Source of the DNA: Micromonospora aurantiaca ATCC 27029
GTDB lineage: Bacteria > Actinomycetota > Actinomycetes > Mycobacteriales > Micromonosporaceae
Reading direction: 5' to 3'
Assembly (NCBI RefSeq): GCF_000145235.1
Contig: NC_014391.1
Location: 4,472,001 to 4,536,000 of the forward strand
Length of the DNA: 64,000 nucleotides
Below, in pieces: positions 1-8,173 of the stretch; positions within the stretch are counted from its first letter, which is position 1, and each line of letters starts with the position of its first letter. The translations under genes were made by a program, and so were the position numbers. Under the pieces are notes generated by a model, which did not search any database, was not told the DNA's origin, and was given only the letters and a program-made list of their open reading frames with translations.

Positions 1-6
1 CCCCCT

Positions 7-357
7 TCAGGTCACCGGGCCCGCCGGTCGATCGGCGCCGAAGTACTCGGGCCGGCTCACCCATGCCTCACTGACGAACATGACGCCGGGCCGGTGGGCC
101 AGGATGTCGCGCAGGCCGACGGCGACCGGCTCGGCCCGCTCGAGCGGCAGCACGGCGATCACCATGACGAGTCCGGCCCGGTCGTTGAAGAGCAGCCGGC
201 CCTCGTGGGTGCCGTGGTGGCCGAAGCCGGAGACCCCGCTGAGGCTGGTCCAACCGCTCACGCCGGAGGCGTGCAGCAGCGTCCGGACGGCGTCGACGTC
301 GTCGGCGCGGGTCACGACCTCCACCTTGACCATGCGCGTCAGTCCGAGCTCGTTCAT
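7..357 (-). CDS. PII-like small regulatory protein
   Basis: A 116-residue protein resembling the P-II/CutA-like ferredoxin-fold proteins that accompany DabA-type transporters. It opens with a strand rich in V and K (MVKVEVVT), has a T-loop-like middle (GFGHHGTHEGRLLF) and a second strand (VMVIAVLPLER), which suggests an allosteric regulator of the transporter. Its ATG (355-357) overlaps the TGA of the upstream dabBA fusion by four bases (ATGA), so the two are translationally coupled. Small PII-like genes next to DUF2309 genes are a known arrangement; the ligand (adenine nucleotide, bicarbonate) is not visible here. Confidence 0.72.
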   Translation of the reverse strand: MNELGLTRMVKVEVVTRADDVDAVRTLLHASGVSGWTSLSGVSGFGHHGTHEGRLLFNDRAGLVMVIAVLPLERAEPVAVGLRDILAHRPGVMFVSEAWVSRPEYFGADRPAGPVT

Positions 358-3300
358 ACGCTGTACTCCTTCTCTGGGCCGAGGGCCGGGAGCGGCGTGG
401 TGCGCCGGGATCCGCCCGGGTCACTCCATTCGCCGGTACGGGGGTCGATGACGGTCAGGGACATCCAGCCGCCGTCGATCAGCTGGCGCAGGGCCGGGTT
501 GCGGCCGAGCACGGTGTCGACGAGGTGGTGCGGGGCGTGGACCACGGCGAGCAGCCGCAGCGGGTCGTGCGCCGGCCGTGTCCCGTCGTCGACGGACTGC
601 AGCGGCAGCCCGGCACGCAGGTCGCCACCGGATCCGGAGAGGACGCCGAGCGCGTCGCCGAGGACGGTGTGCACGGTCTTGGTGCCGGCACCGAGGCGGT
701 GCGGATCCACCGTGGAGAAGTAGTACTGGAGGTTGATCCAGGACGCCACGACGAGCGGGCCCGTCATGATCGTCTCCAGCGCGACCGCGTCCGGATCCGC
801 GGTCCAGTCGTAGGAGTGCAGGAACGTGCGGCAGCCGAGATCGCGCCCGGCGCTCAGCTCGCGCGGCGCGGCGATGAACGCGGCGTTGCCGGCCAGCGCC
901 CACTCCGGCCGCACCTGGGCCCAGTCCGAGGCGCGGCCGGGCAGGTGGCGGGAGCCCGGCCGGCCGGGCAGCCGGGTGGCCCGTTCCGCGCGCAGACCCG
1001 CTCCCGCCTCGGCGAGCCGGCGCGTCAGGTCGTCGACGTGCGGGCGCAGCCGGACGGGGACGGTGTCGACATCGAACAGGCGCACCTCGTCGGTGACGGT
1101 GTCGTGCTCGCCGGCCAGGACGTGGGTGTCGGCGGGCAGGTGGATCCCCCGGGCGACCAGCGCCTCGCGGATCTCGGGCCGGTTGAGCAGCGCGGCGACC
1201 AGCCGGGCGCTGACCCCGCCCCGGTTGCCGCCGCAGGCGCCGCAGTCGAGCGCGGCCGCGTAGGGGTTGTTGGTGCTGGTGGCCCCGTGCCCGCAGAGCA
1301 GCACCAGCGGGGCGAAGCCGGTCGTCAGCCCGACGGTGCGCAGCGTCGCCTCCGCGTAGTAGACCTGCTCGTCGAGGGTCAGGGCGGCGGCGAGGTCGGC
1401 CACCGTCGGCGCGGTGTCGTCGGCGGGTGGCGCGAACCGGCCCGGCGCCACGGCGCGCACCGCCAGGGCGGCGGTGGCGAGCACGCCGGCGACCTCCACG
1501 AAGGCGAACGCGCCGACCGGGTCGGCCTTGGCCGAGGCGAACGCCCGGCGCCACGCCTGCCGGGCCCGCCGGCGGCGTACCCGCGTGGCGTCGGCGGTCT
1601 CCCCGACGGTGGCCACCGGTCGCATGAGCACCGGGCAGCGGTCCCGGCCCCGGGCGGCATCGGCCGCCACGGTGCGCACGGGTAGGCCGAAGAAGCCGGC
1701 GAAGCCGTAGGTGTCCACCGGCCCGGCCGCCTCCAGGTGCCGGCGCAGGCCCTCGCTGCGCACGTCGATGCAGAACACCGCCTGGGCGAGCGGGGTGACG
1801 CGGGCGGCGCGGCGTGGGCGCGGCCGCGCCCCGTGGTCCAGCCGGTTCCGCAGCCGACGCCGGTATGCGTGCTCCGCGGCGGCGAGCCACACCTCGGCCT
1901 GCCGCGCCGGGGACAGCTCGGCCACCACGTCGCGCACCACCGCCACCGTCTCCTCGGGCAGCAGCGCCAGGGCCGGCGCGTCGACGCCGAGCGCCGCGAC
2001 CAGCCGGGCGAGAGCCGCCGGCTCGTCCGTCCCCGGCGCACCGGCGGCCGGTACGGTCCCCGCCGTCCCGGCGGTGGGCGTCGACACGGCGGTCGGCGTC
2101 GCGGCGGTGGGGGTCGTCGCGGCGGTCACCGCTTGGAGCGTCGGCGGGACGCCGAGGTGGCGGTGGGTGGCGGTGCCGGCCAGCGCCAGCTCGTAGCTGA
2201 GCCGGACCGCGAGCAGGTCCAGCGGGGTCAGGTCCGGTCGCTCACCGGGACGCGTCTGAGACCAGCGGGCGTAGCCGGCCCAGCCCGGCAACCGGAGCAG
2301 GGACCGGGTGAGATACGCCGGCCAGGCCGCCGGCGCCACGCCGAGGGCGCGCAGGAGCAGGGCGACTGCCCGCTCGGGCTCGGCGGGCAGCGCGGCGACG
2401 AGTGCCCGCAGGCCGCTGACGCCCGCGCGGTCGACGCCGGCCACCCGCCGCCAGCGCGCCCAGCAGCTCTCGTCGGCCGGGCCGGGAACCGGCCAGCGGG
2501 CGGCCGGACGGCCGCAGTGCGCCGCGCACCAGCCGGCCACCAGCTCGTCGACGTCGGCGCCGATCCGGGTACCCAGGACCCGGTCGAGCAACTCGGCCAG
2601 GGTGAGCGGGTCCGGGTCGGCCTCGACGGCGGGCCGGGTCACCGCGAGCCGGCGCCGCGCCACGGCGAGCAGGTCGGGTGGCGGGGGCGGTCCGTCGTGC
2701 ACCGGGTGGGCCAGTGCAGCGACCTGGAGGTCCGCGGCCATGATCGACCGTCCGCCGAGCGTGACCGGCGCCGAGGCCGCCGGGGGGAGCACCGCGGTCA
2801 GGTCGGCCGGCTCGATCTCGCCGTCGCGCAGCCGCCGCCGGTACTCGTCGGCCGGCAGGTGGGTCCGCGCGCCGCCGAGCGCCCGCAGCTCGGCAGTGGC
2901 CCGCGCGAACGGCACCCGCTCCCGGCCGGCGAGCGGGTTGACCGCCACGAACGTGTCCAGCGGCCAGACCGCGGCGACGTGGTCACCGGCAGCGGCCAGC
3001 GCGGCGACGACCCGGGCGGCGTCCGACCGGTCGGACGCGTCGCGGCGGCGTACGGCGGTCACGGCCCAGGCGGCCGGCTCCCCCGCCGCCACGCCGGCGG
3101 ACCGGCGCCACCACGCGCCGGCGCCGTCACGCCAGGCCCACCACCACAGCGCGGCGCCGTGCCGGCGCACCAGGAACGCGCCGGCGACGGCCACCAGGGC
3201 CAGCGTGACCGCCGCGACGCCCACCCCGGCGTCCGTCACCGAGGTCGGCAGCCCCAGCCACCGGGCGACGGCCCGACCGGCGACCAGGTAGCCGCCGGCC

Positions 3301-4586
3301 AGCGCGCCCGCCGCGAGGGTGATCGCGACAGCGGTCCGCGCCGGCACCTCGCGGTCCGCGAGCGCCGACCGCACCGCGGTCAGCGCGGCCGCACCGGCCA
3401 GGACGGCGCTGAGCAGGCCGCTCGGGCTGGCGCCGAGCGACAGCTCGGTGAGCGCCACGGCGGCGAGCACCGCCGCGCCGGCCAGCGCCACGGTCCGGGT
3501 CCGGGGCGGGCCGACCGGGCGGGGCGCGGCCGCGGTCCGCGCCTGGGCCTGGAGCGCGCCGCCGGCGGACAGGAACGCGTACGCCTTGTAGACCGCGTGC
3601 CCGACCAGGTGCACGGCGGCCAGGCCGAACGCGCCGAGCCCGCACTGGGCGAGCATGAAGCCCATCTGCGCGACAGTGGACCGGGCGAGGGTGCCCTTGA
3701 CGTCGGTGCGCACCGCGGCGAACACCGTCCCGGACACCGCGGTCACGAGGCCGGTCAGCACCATCGCCGGCATCACGCCGGGTGTGGCGACCACCACCGG
3801 CGCCAGTGTGATCATCAGGAAGCCGGCGATGTTGACCATGCCTGCGTGCAGGAAGGCGGAGACCGGGGTCGGGGCGTCCAGGGTGTACGGCAGCCAGCGG
3901 TGCGCCGGCACCTGGGCCGATCGCACCGCGCCGGCCACCAGCAGCAGCCCGCCGACGGCGGCCAGGAGCCAGCCGGGCCGGTCGCCGGCGGCCGCCCGGA
4001 CCGCGTCCAGGTCGGCGTCGCCCGTCGGCGCGACCAGCAGCGCCAGGCCGGCGACCAGGGCCACGTCGCCGACGAGGAACACCGCCCGGGTACGGCGCAC
4101 CGCCGCCCGTACCCGGGGCTGCTCCCGGTAGTAGCCGATGAGCCCGATGAGCAGGTGCCCGGCCGCGATCCAGCCGACGGCCAGTTGCACGAGGCTGGGC
4201 GCGGTGGTCATCACCAGGGTCGCCGTGGTGGCCGCCGCGATCCGGGCCTGCAGGGCGCGGGCGCCCGGCTCGCCGTCGAGATAGCGGCGCGCGTAGCCGG
4301 CGACGACGGCGGCGAGCCCGCAGACGAGGAGCGCGAACAGCGCAGTGAACCGGTCGAGCCGGATCCCCACGGAGAACGCCGGCCCGGGTGGGTCGAGCCG
4401 GAGCAGGAGCGCCGGGACCACCGGGTCGTACGCGACCCGGGCCAGCAGCACGGCGGCCGCGGCGGCGGTGAGAGCGAGCAGCGCCCCCACCACCCGGGCG
4501 GCTCGACGGGGATCGGGTACCGCCAGCGCGCACAGCGCCGCCGATGCGGGCCCGGCCAGGACTCCCAGAACCAGTGCGACGGACAT
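354..4586 (-). CDS. DabB-DabA fusion, inorganic carbon transporter (NuoL-like + DUF2309)
   Basis: A 1410-residue membrane protein. Residues about 1-500 are polytopic and NuoL/MrpA-like, with the antiporter signature LDAPTPVSAFLHAGMVN; this is the DabB (proton-conducting) part. Residues about 520-1410 are DUF2309/DabA, with the zinc-site motifs CIDVRSE near residue 937 and GHG...CGACGG near 1099-1122, resembling a beta-carbonic-anhydrase site. In described systems DabA and DabB are two chains that couple ion flow to CO2 hydration and trapping as bicarbonate; here they are one chain, joined by an Ala/Thr-rich segment around 2040-2130. The start at 4586 is preferred over an upstream in-frame codon at 4610 because a full GAGGAGGT Shine-Dalgarno lies just upstream. 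It is translationally coupled to the PII-like gene. Confidence 0.88.
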   Translation of the reverse strand: MSVALVLGVLAGPASAALCALAVPDPRRAARVVGALLALTAAAAAVLLARVAYDPVVPALLLRLDPPGPAFSVGIRLDRFTALFALLVCGLAAVVAGYARRYLDGEPGARALQARIAAATTATLVMTTAPSLVQLAVGWIAAGHLLIGLIGYYREQPRVRAAVRRTRAVFLVGDVALVAGLALLVAPTGDADLDAVRAAAGDRPGWLLAAVGGLLLVAGAVRSAQVPAHRWLPYTLDAPTPVSAFLHAGMVNIAGFLMITLAPVVVATPGVMPAMVLTGLVTAVSGTVFAAVRTDVKGTLARSTVAQMGFMLAQCGLGAFGLAAVHLVGHAVYKAYAFLSAGGALQAQARTAAAPRPVGPPRTRTVALAGAAVLAAVALTELSLGASPSGLLSAVLAGAAALTAVRSALADREVPARTAVAITLAAGALAGGYLVAGRAVARWLGLPTSVTDAGVGVAAVTLALVAVAGAFLVRRHGAALWWWAWRDGAGAWWRRSAGVAAGEPAAWAVTAVRRRDASDRSDAARVVAALAAAGDHVAAVWPLDTFVAVNPLAGRERVPFARATAELRALGGARTHLPADEYRRRLRDGEIEPADLTAVLPPAASAPVTLGGRSIMAADLQVAALAHPVHDGPPPPPDLLAVARRRLAVTRPAVEADPDPLTLAELLDRVLGTRIGADVDELVAGWCAAHCGRPAARWPVPGPADESCWARWRRVAGVDRAGVSGLRALVAALPAEPERAVALLLRALGVAPAAWPAYLTRSLLRLPGWAGYARWSQTRPGERPDLTPLDLLAVRLSYELALAGTATHRHLGVPPTLQAVTAATTPTAATPTAVSTPTAGTAGTVPAAGAPGTDEPAALARLVAALGVDAPALALLPEETVAVVRDVVAELSPARQAEVWLAAAEHAYRRRLRNRLDHGARPRPRRAARVTPLAQAVFCIDVRSEGLRRHLEAAGPVDTYGFAGFFGLPVRTVAADAARGRDRCPVLMRPVATVGETADATRVRRRRARQAWRRAFASAKADPVGAFAFVEVAGVLATAALAVRAVAPGRFAPPADDTAPTVADLAAALTLDEQVYYAEATLRTVGLTTGFAPLVLLCGHGATSTNNPYAAALDCGACGGNRGGVSARLVAALLNRPEIREALVARGIHLPADTHVLAGEHDTVTDEVRLFDVDTVPVRLRPHVDDLTRRLAEAGAGLRAERATRLPGRPGSRHLPGRASDWAQVRPEWALAGNAAFIAAPRELSAGRDLGCRTFLHSYDWTADPDAVALETIMTGPLVVASWINLQYYFSTVDPHRLGAGTKTVHTVLGDALGVLSGSGGDLRAGLPLQSVDDGTRPAHDPLRLLAVVHAPHHLVDTVLGRNPALRQLIDGGWMSLTVIDPRTGEWSDPGGSRRTTPLPALGPEKEYSV

Positions 4587-4615
4587 CGTCACCTCCTCAG
4601 ACACGCGCACTGTAT

Positions 4616-4637
4616 TACACGATTCCTAATTCGTGTA
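4616..4637. promoter_or_regulatory. Inverted repeat in the dabBA / carbonic-anhydrase divergent promoter
   Basis: TACACGA-N8-TCGTGTA is a perfect 7-base inverted repeat, in an AT-rich island between two divergent genes with starts at 4586 and 4678. Position and symmetry suggest the operator of a dimeric regulator controlling both transcripts. The regulator is not identifiable in this window. Confidence 0.6.
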
Positions 4638-4677
4638 TCGTGAGACGCACGACAGTGGCTCGGCACGAGGAGGAGCG

Positions 4678-5220
4678 ATGGACGCGACCGGATCCCCGTC
4701 GCAGGTGTGGCAGACCAGCCCGAGCTTCGCCCTCGCCCGGCTACGCGCCGGGCACCACCGGTTCCGGGCCGGCGGCCTTCCCGTCCCGTCGGCCGGCGCG
4801 ACACCGGTGGCCGCGGTCCTGTCGTGCGCCGACCCGCAGCCCGAGGCCGTGACCGTGTTCGGCGGCGTCGACGTCTACGCGGTCCGCACCGCCGGCCTGC
4901 AGGTCGGCCCGGCCGCGCTGGGCAGTCTGGAGTACGCGGTCGCGCGCCTCGGCGCACCCCTGCTGGTCGTGCTGGGCCACGCCTCCTGCTCCCTGGCGGG
5001 CGGCAGCGGGCCGGACCGGGTACGCGCCACGCTCACCGCCCTGCGCCGCCGGTCCCCCCTGCTCGACCAGGCCGTCCGCTCCGGCCGCTGCGGCATCCAC
5101 GGCATGATCTGGCACGACGCGGACCGCCTCCTCAACGAGGTGCGGCCCGCGCTGCCACCGCCGGCCCGGCGGGCCTGCCGCCTGCGGCCACCGAACAACG
5201 CGTCGATGCGGTCGCACTGA
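4678..5220 (+). CDS. Beta-carbonic-anhydrase-like protein, divergent active site
   Basis: 180 residues with the beta-carbonic-anhydrase layout: CADP near residue 43, GxxxVYAVRTAG, a central GSLEYAVARLGAPLLVVLGHASC carrying the His and second Cys of the zinc site, and a C-terminal GxIHGMIW segment. The usual CxDxR motif reads CADPQ, so the Arg of the catalytic Asp-Arg dyad is missing; it may be inactive, altered or a bicarbonate sensor. The start at 4678 is chosen over 4633 because AGGAGG lies immediately upstream and because 4633 would sit inside the inverted repeat. It is divergent from dabBA, implying joint regulation in inorganic-carbon handling. Confidence 0.7.
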   Translation: MDATGSPSQVWQTSPSFALARLRAGHHRFRAGGLPVPSAGATPVAAVLSCADPQPEAVTVFGGVDVYAVRTAGLQVGPAALGSLEYAVARLGAPLLVVLGHASCSLAGGSGPDRVRATLTALRRRSPLLDQAVRSGRCGIHGMIWHDADRLLNEVRPALPPPARRACRLRPPNNASMRSH

Positions 5221-5236
5221 GTGGGGCAACGCCTCA

Positions 5237-6082
5237 TCAGGGGTTGCACACCGGGCACGCACCGGGGTCCGCGGCGCCGCCCACGGGCCGGCGCGAGCGG
5301 TACGCGCACCTGCCGCATCCCGAGACCAGCAGCGCGTGGTGGGCGGTGGGCGTGCCGCAGTCGCGGCAGGGCAGTCCCGGCTCGGTGCCGACCAGGCCGA
5401 ATCCCGGCGCCGCACAGGCGGGACAGGGCGTGGCGAGACGCCGGGCCAACCGGTCGGCGGCGGCGGCGATGACCCGCATCCGGGTCGGATTGACGTGGGC
5501 CCGCAGGTCCGCGCCGAGCACGGCGGTGCCGTCGGCGGAGTCGAGGGCGGCCCGCCGGACGGCGACGAGGACGTCGGCGAGCCGGCGGAGTCCCTTGACC
5601 GGCCGACCGGGCCCGGCCGCGGGCCGGACGACGACCGCGTGGTGCGGGAACCCGGCCCGGCGCAGGAACGCGAGCACGGCGCCGCGGTCCCGACCGTCGG
5701 TGACCACCTGGCCGTGGTTGGTCTCGACGCTCAGAGCGCTCTCCACCAGGGTCAGACCCGACCGGTCGTCGACGAGCGCCACGTACTCCACGTCGGCAGG
5801 AGTCCAGGGAGCCGCCGGGTACGGGCCGAACGCCCCTTCGCTGGCCAGCCCGACCACGGACCCGGTCGCGGCCATCCCGAGCCGGGCCTTGCGCACCACG
5901 GTCTCCCGCGCCGAGCCGACCCGCCGCACCTCGCCGGTGAACGTACCGAGCGCGTCGGTGTCCACCGGCGCCACCCGCACACTCATCCCGAGCCGTCGTC
6001 GCAGCAGCGGACGCAGCGCCCACTGTTTGCCGTGCATGGTGGCCAGGCAGGCCACCACGCCATGGAACGGTGACGCCTCCAC
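5237..6082 (-). CDS. DUF6671-like protein with C-terminal zinc ribbon
   Basis: A 281-residue soluble protein. The N-terminus (LATMHGKQWALRPLLRRRLGMSV...FTGEVRR) and a region around GLASEGAFGPYP resemble the family annotated as DUF6671. The C-terminal 60 residues hold four Cys pairs (CPAC, CRDC, CGRC, CPVC), giving a double zinc-ribbon look. No biochemical function is known to me. The start is GTG. It converges on the carbonic-anhydrase-like gene with a 16-base gap, so the two share a terminator region. The family assignment is from memory; the zinc-ribbon reading is direct. Confidence 0.65.
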   Translation of the reverse strand: MEASPFHGVVACLATMHGKQWALRPLLRRRLGMSVRVAPVDTDALGTFTGEVRRVGSARETVVRKARLGMAATGSVVGLASEGAFGPYPAAPWTPADVEYVALVDDRSGLTLVESALSVETNHGQVVTDGRDRGAVLAFLRRAGFPHHAVVVRPAAGPGRPVKGLRRLADVLVAVRRAALDSADGTAVLGADLRAHVNPTRMRVIAAAADRLARRLATPCPACAAPGFGLVGTEPGLPCRDCGTPTAHHALLVSGCGRCAYRSRRPVGGAADPGACPVCNP

Positions 6083-6119
6083 ACCACCGATCCTACCCGA
6101 GATAAGAAGTAGGATTCCG

Positions 6120-6450
6120 GAATTCGGTTACGTATCGGAGCGGTCGCCCGGGCTGTGGTGTCATCGTGGTGACGTAGCGGTACCGGTCGCCGGCGGCGCC
6201 CGGGTGGTCGAGGTCGATCGGGATCCACTGGGCGTCGGCCGCCCCGCAGGTCCGGAAGAGGCCGGCGTAGCAGTCGCCGTTGTTGCAGTCCGGAGTGCCG
6301 GCGTCGGATCCTCGGCCCGCACCGGCGCGGCGGCGGTGACGATGCCGATCCGGGTCCGGCCGGGGCCACCGGCCAGCCGCACGATGTCCTCGTAGATCTC
6401 CCGGTTGTCATCGGCGAGCGCGCCGCCACAGCGACACCTGACATCGCATC
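6120..6450 (-). pseudogene. Remnant of a cyanophycinase-like (S51) peptidase
   Basis: Minus-strand reading gives GGALADDNREIYEDIVRLAGG and RIGIVTAA in one frame (about 6450-6305), then CNNGDCYAGLFRTCGAADAQW and IPIDLDHPGAAGD in another (about 6305-6170). Both pieces match the start of cyanophycinase/S51 proteins in order, so a frameshift near 6305 separates them. The catalytic Ser region and the rest of the family (usually 270-300 residues or more) are absent. This is a truncated, frame-broken gene. Confidence 0.6.
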
Positions 6451-6686
6451 CGGGTCCAGCCACGCCCGGCGGAAGGGGGTCCGCCGGTGTCGTCCGGTCT
6501 CCACGTGGGCCTGCCCCTGCAGGCACCGGCGCCGGCACAGCGGGCCACCACCGTCGCCTCCGCGGCTGTGGCCTGCCGATGCCACCGCTCCACCGGCAGG
6601 CGGCGGCTGGGCCCGTCCGCAGGCACCAGCCAGTGCACGTCTCCGGCGGGGTCGCGTAGCGCGGAGGCGAATCCGTCCCCGTTCAC
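6408..6686 (-). pseudogene. N-terminal fragment of a class I SAM methyltransferase
   Basis: A GTG at 6684-6686 overlaps the TGA of the DUF2064 gene by four bases, so this reading frame began as a coupled member of the operon. Residues 1-47 (FASALRDPAGDVHWL, LPVERWHRQATAAE, VVARCAGA) resemble the start of the SAM methyltransferases that usually follow DUF2064 and GT2 genes in actinomycetes. The expected motif-I segment (LDxGCGPGR) never appears; after CAGA the sequence becomes unrelated and stops at 6408. It overlaps the cyanophycinase remnant, marking a deletion junction. The family call rests on gene order and N-terminal likeness. Confidence 0.5.
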
Positions 6687-7357
6687 GCACGTACCACCAT
6701 GTCGCGACGCACGGCCTCGACCTGGCGGGCGAACCGGCCGTCCGGGACCGCCGACGCCACGGCGTGCGCGTCGGACCAGTCGTCCACGTCCCGCAGCACG
6801 GGCAGCGGCACGGGGCGTAACCCGCGTCCGGTCAGCGCGGACCATGTCGATCGGCCCGTGACCGGCGTCGACATCGGCACCGCCCGTAGCATCACGGCCT
6901 GCCGGGGGTCGCGCAGCCCGAGCGCCCACCAGCCGCCGTCGTGGGCGAAGCCGAGCGCCGCGTCGGCATCTTCGAGCCGGCGCACGGCGGCGGCCAGCGC
7001 CGCCGGGGTCAGTTGCGGAGTGTCCATCCCGATCTGCAGCACCCAGCGGCCGGGGAACATCTCGGCGACGTCGAGGTGGGCGTGCGCGAGCCGGTCGGCG
7101 AGGTCCGTGCCGCGCTGCGGCAGAACCGACCAACCGGCAAGGGCGGCGGTCAGCTCCACGCCGTCCACGGCTTCCGCGAGATGTCCGGCCAACGCCAGAA
7201 CCGGCGTCACCCCTGGTGTCCCCCGGACGGCGTCCAGGGTGTCGAGCAGCGCGGCGGCGGCCAGCAGGGCGGCCTGGACGGGAGTCACCGGCGGGCACAG
7301 CCGGGTCTTCACCAGACCGGGCACGGGCGCCTTGGCCATCACCAGTACGACGGTCAC
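6683..7357 (-). CDS. DUF2064 / TIGR04282-type glycosyltransferase-like protein
   Basis: 224 residues. It starts with the diagnostic VLVMAKAPVPGLVKTRLCPP nucleotide-binding loop of the DUF2064 family (GT-A fold, related to CofC-like nucleotidyltransferases) and later has GMDTPQLTPAAL, the equivalent of the GxDxP metal-site region. The GTG start (7355-7357) overlaps the TGA of the GT2 gene by four bases. It probably handles an activated sugar or nucleotide in the same pathway as the upstream GT2 and the epimerase at 9690-10751. The substrate is unknown. Confidence 0.8.
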   Translation of the reverse strand: MTVVLVMAKAPVPGLVKTRLCPPVTPVQAALLAAAALLDTLDAVRGTPGVTPVLALAGHLAEAVDGVELTAALAGWSVLPQRGTDLADRLAHAHLDVAEMFPGRWVLQIGMDTPQLTPAALAAAVRRLEDADAALGFAHDGGWWALGLRDPRQAVMLRAVPMSTPVTGRSTWSALTGRGLRPVPLPVLRDVDDWSDAHAVASAVPDGRFARQVEAVRRDMVVRA

Positions 7358-8028
7358 CGCGACTTCCGGACGGTACGCAACACGGCGGCGAAGTCTCGGG
7401 TGGCCCGCAGGGTGCCCCGTACCGAGCCGGAGACCTTGGAACGGGTGCCGGCAGCGCGCGGTGCGTAGGTGACGTCCACCTCGTGGATGCGCCAGCCCGC
7501 CGCGGCGGCTCGGATCAACAGCTCCAGCGGATAGCCGAAGGCCCGGTCGGTGACCCCAAGGGCGAGCAGCGCCTCCCGGCGCGCCACCCGCATCGGGCTG
7601 AGGTCGCGCAGCGGCATGCCCCGGTGCCGCAGCAGCGCGGCGACCAGCGCCGTGCCCGCCCGGGCGTGCCAGGGCCACACCCCGTCGCCGACCGGTCGGC
7701 GACGGCCGACGGCCAGATCAGCGACCCCGTCGGCGACGAGGGCGACCAGAGCGGGTAACTCCCGGGGAGCGAAGGAGCCGTCGGCGTCCAGCACGCAGAC
7801 CAGTTCCGTGCCGGCGGCCTCGACCCCGGTGTGCACGGCCGCTCCGTACCCGCGCCGTGGTTCGTGCACCACCCGGGCCCCGTGCCGGGCGGCCACCTCG
7901 GGTGAGCCGTCGCGCGACCCGTTGTCAACGACGATCGCCCGGTACCCGGGCGGCAACGCGGTCAGCACGGCGGGCAGAGCAGCGGCCTCGTCCAGGCACG
8001 GCAGCACCACGTCGATCTGTGTCGGCAT
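7354..8028 (-). CDS. Family 2 glycosyltransferase (dolichol-phosphate mannosyltransferase-like)
   Basis: 224-residue GT-A enzyme: VVLPCLDEAAALPAVL, VDNGSRDGSPEVA and the DxD-type CVLDADGSF give the sugar-nucleotide and metal sites. There is no C-terminal membrane domain, so it is a short DPM1-like cytosolic or peripheral enzyme, likely moving a sugar to a lipid carrier. It is first in a coupled operon (DUF2064, then the methyltransferase remnant) and diverges from the membrane protein at 8174. Confidence 0.85.
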   Translation of the reverse strand: MPTQIDVVLPCLDEAAALPAVLTALPPGYRAIVVDNGSRDGSPEVAARHGARVVHEPRRGYGAAVHTGVEAAGTELVCVLDADGSFAPRELPALVALVADGVADLAVGRRRPVGDGVWPWHARAGTALVAALLRHRGMPLRDLSPMRVARREALLALGVTDRAFGYPLELLIRAAAAGWRIHEVDVTYAPRAAGTRSKVSGSVRGTLRATRDFAAVLRTVRKSR

Positions 8029-8075
8029 ACCGCCGACGCTAGGGCCGCCCGACGGCGGTGCGCGCTCGATTCAAC

Positions 8076-8109
8076 CTTACGGAACACTTACCGTGCCGAC
8101 ACTCCTTAC
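8076..8109. promoter_or_regulatory. CTTAC direct repeats in divergent promoter
   Basis: CTTAC occurs at 8076, 8087 and 8105 between the GT2 gene (start 8028) and the membrane-protein gene (start 8174). The first two are exactly 11 bases apart, the period of OmpR/PhoB-type response-regulator boxes. The same element recurs, inverted, at 10829-10844 in front of the molybdopterin oxidoreductase. Confidence 0.4.
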
Positions 8110-8173
8110 CGTCCGGTGACGTACCGGCGAAGCGGCTGACAGCGGAGGAACCGAGCCGTACCGTCCGGTCGAC

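Noticed and set aside
1737..4643. 968-residue plus-strand frame across dabBA
   Set aside because: Antisense to the DabBA fusion; low-complexity Arg/Gly/Gln composition and no motif.
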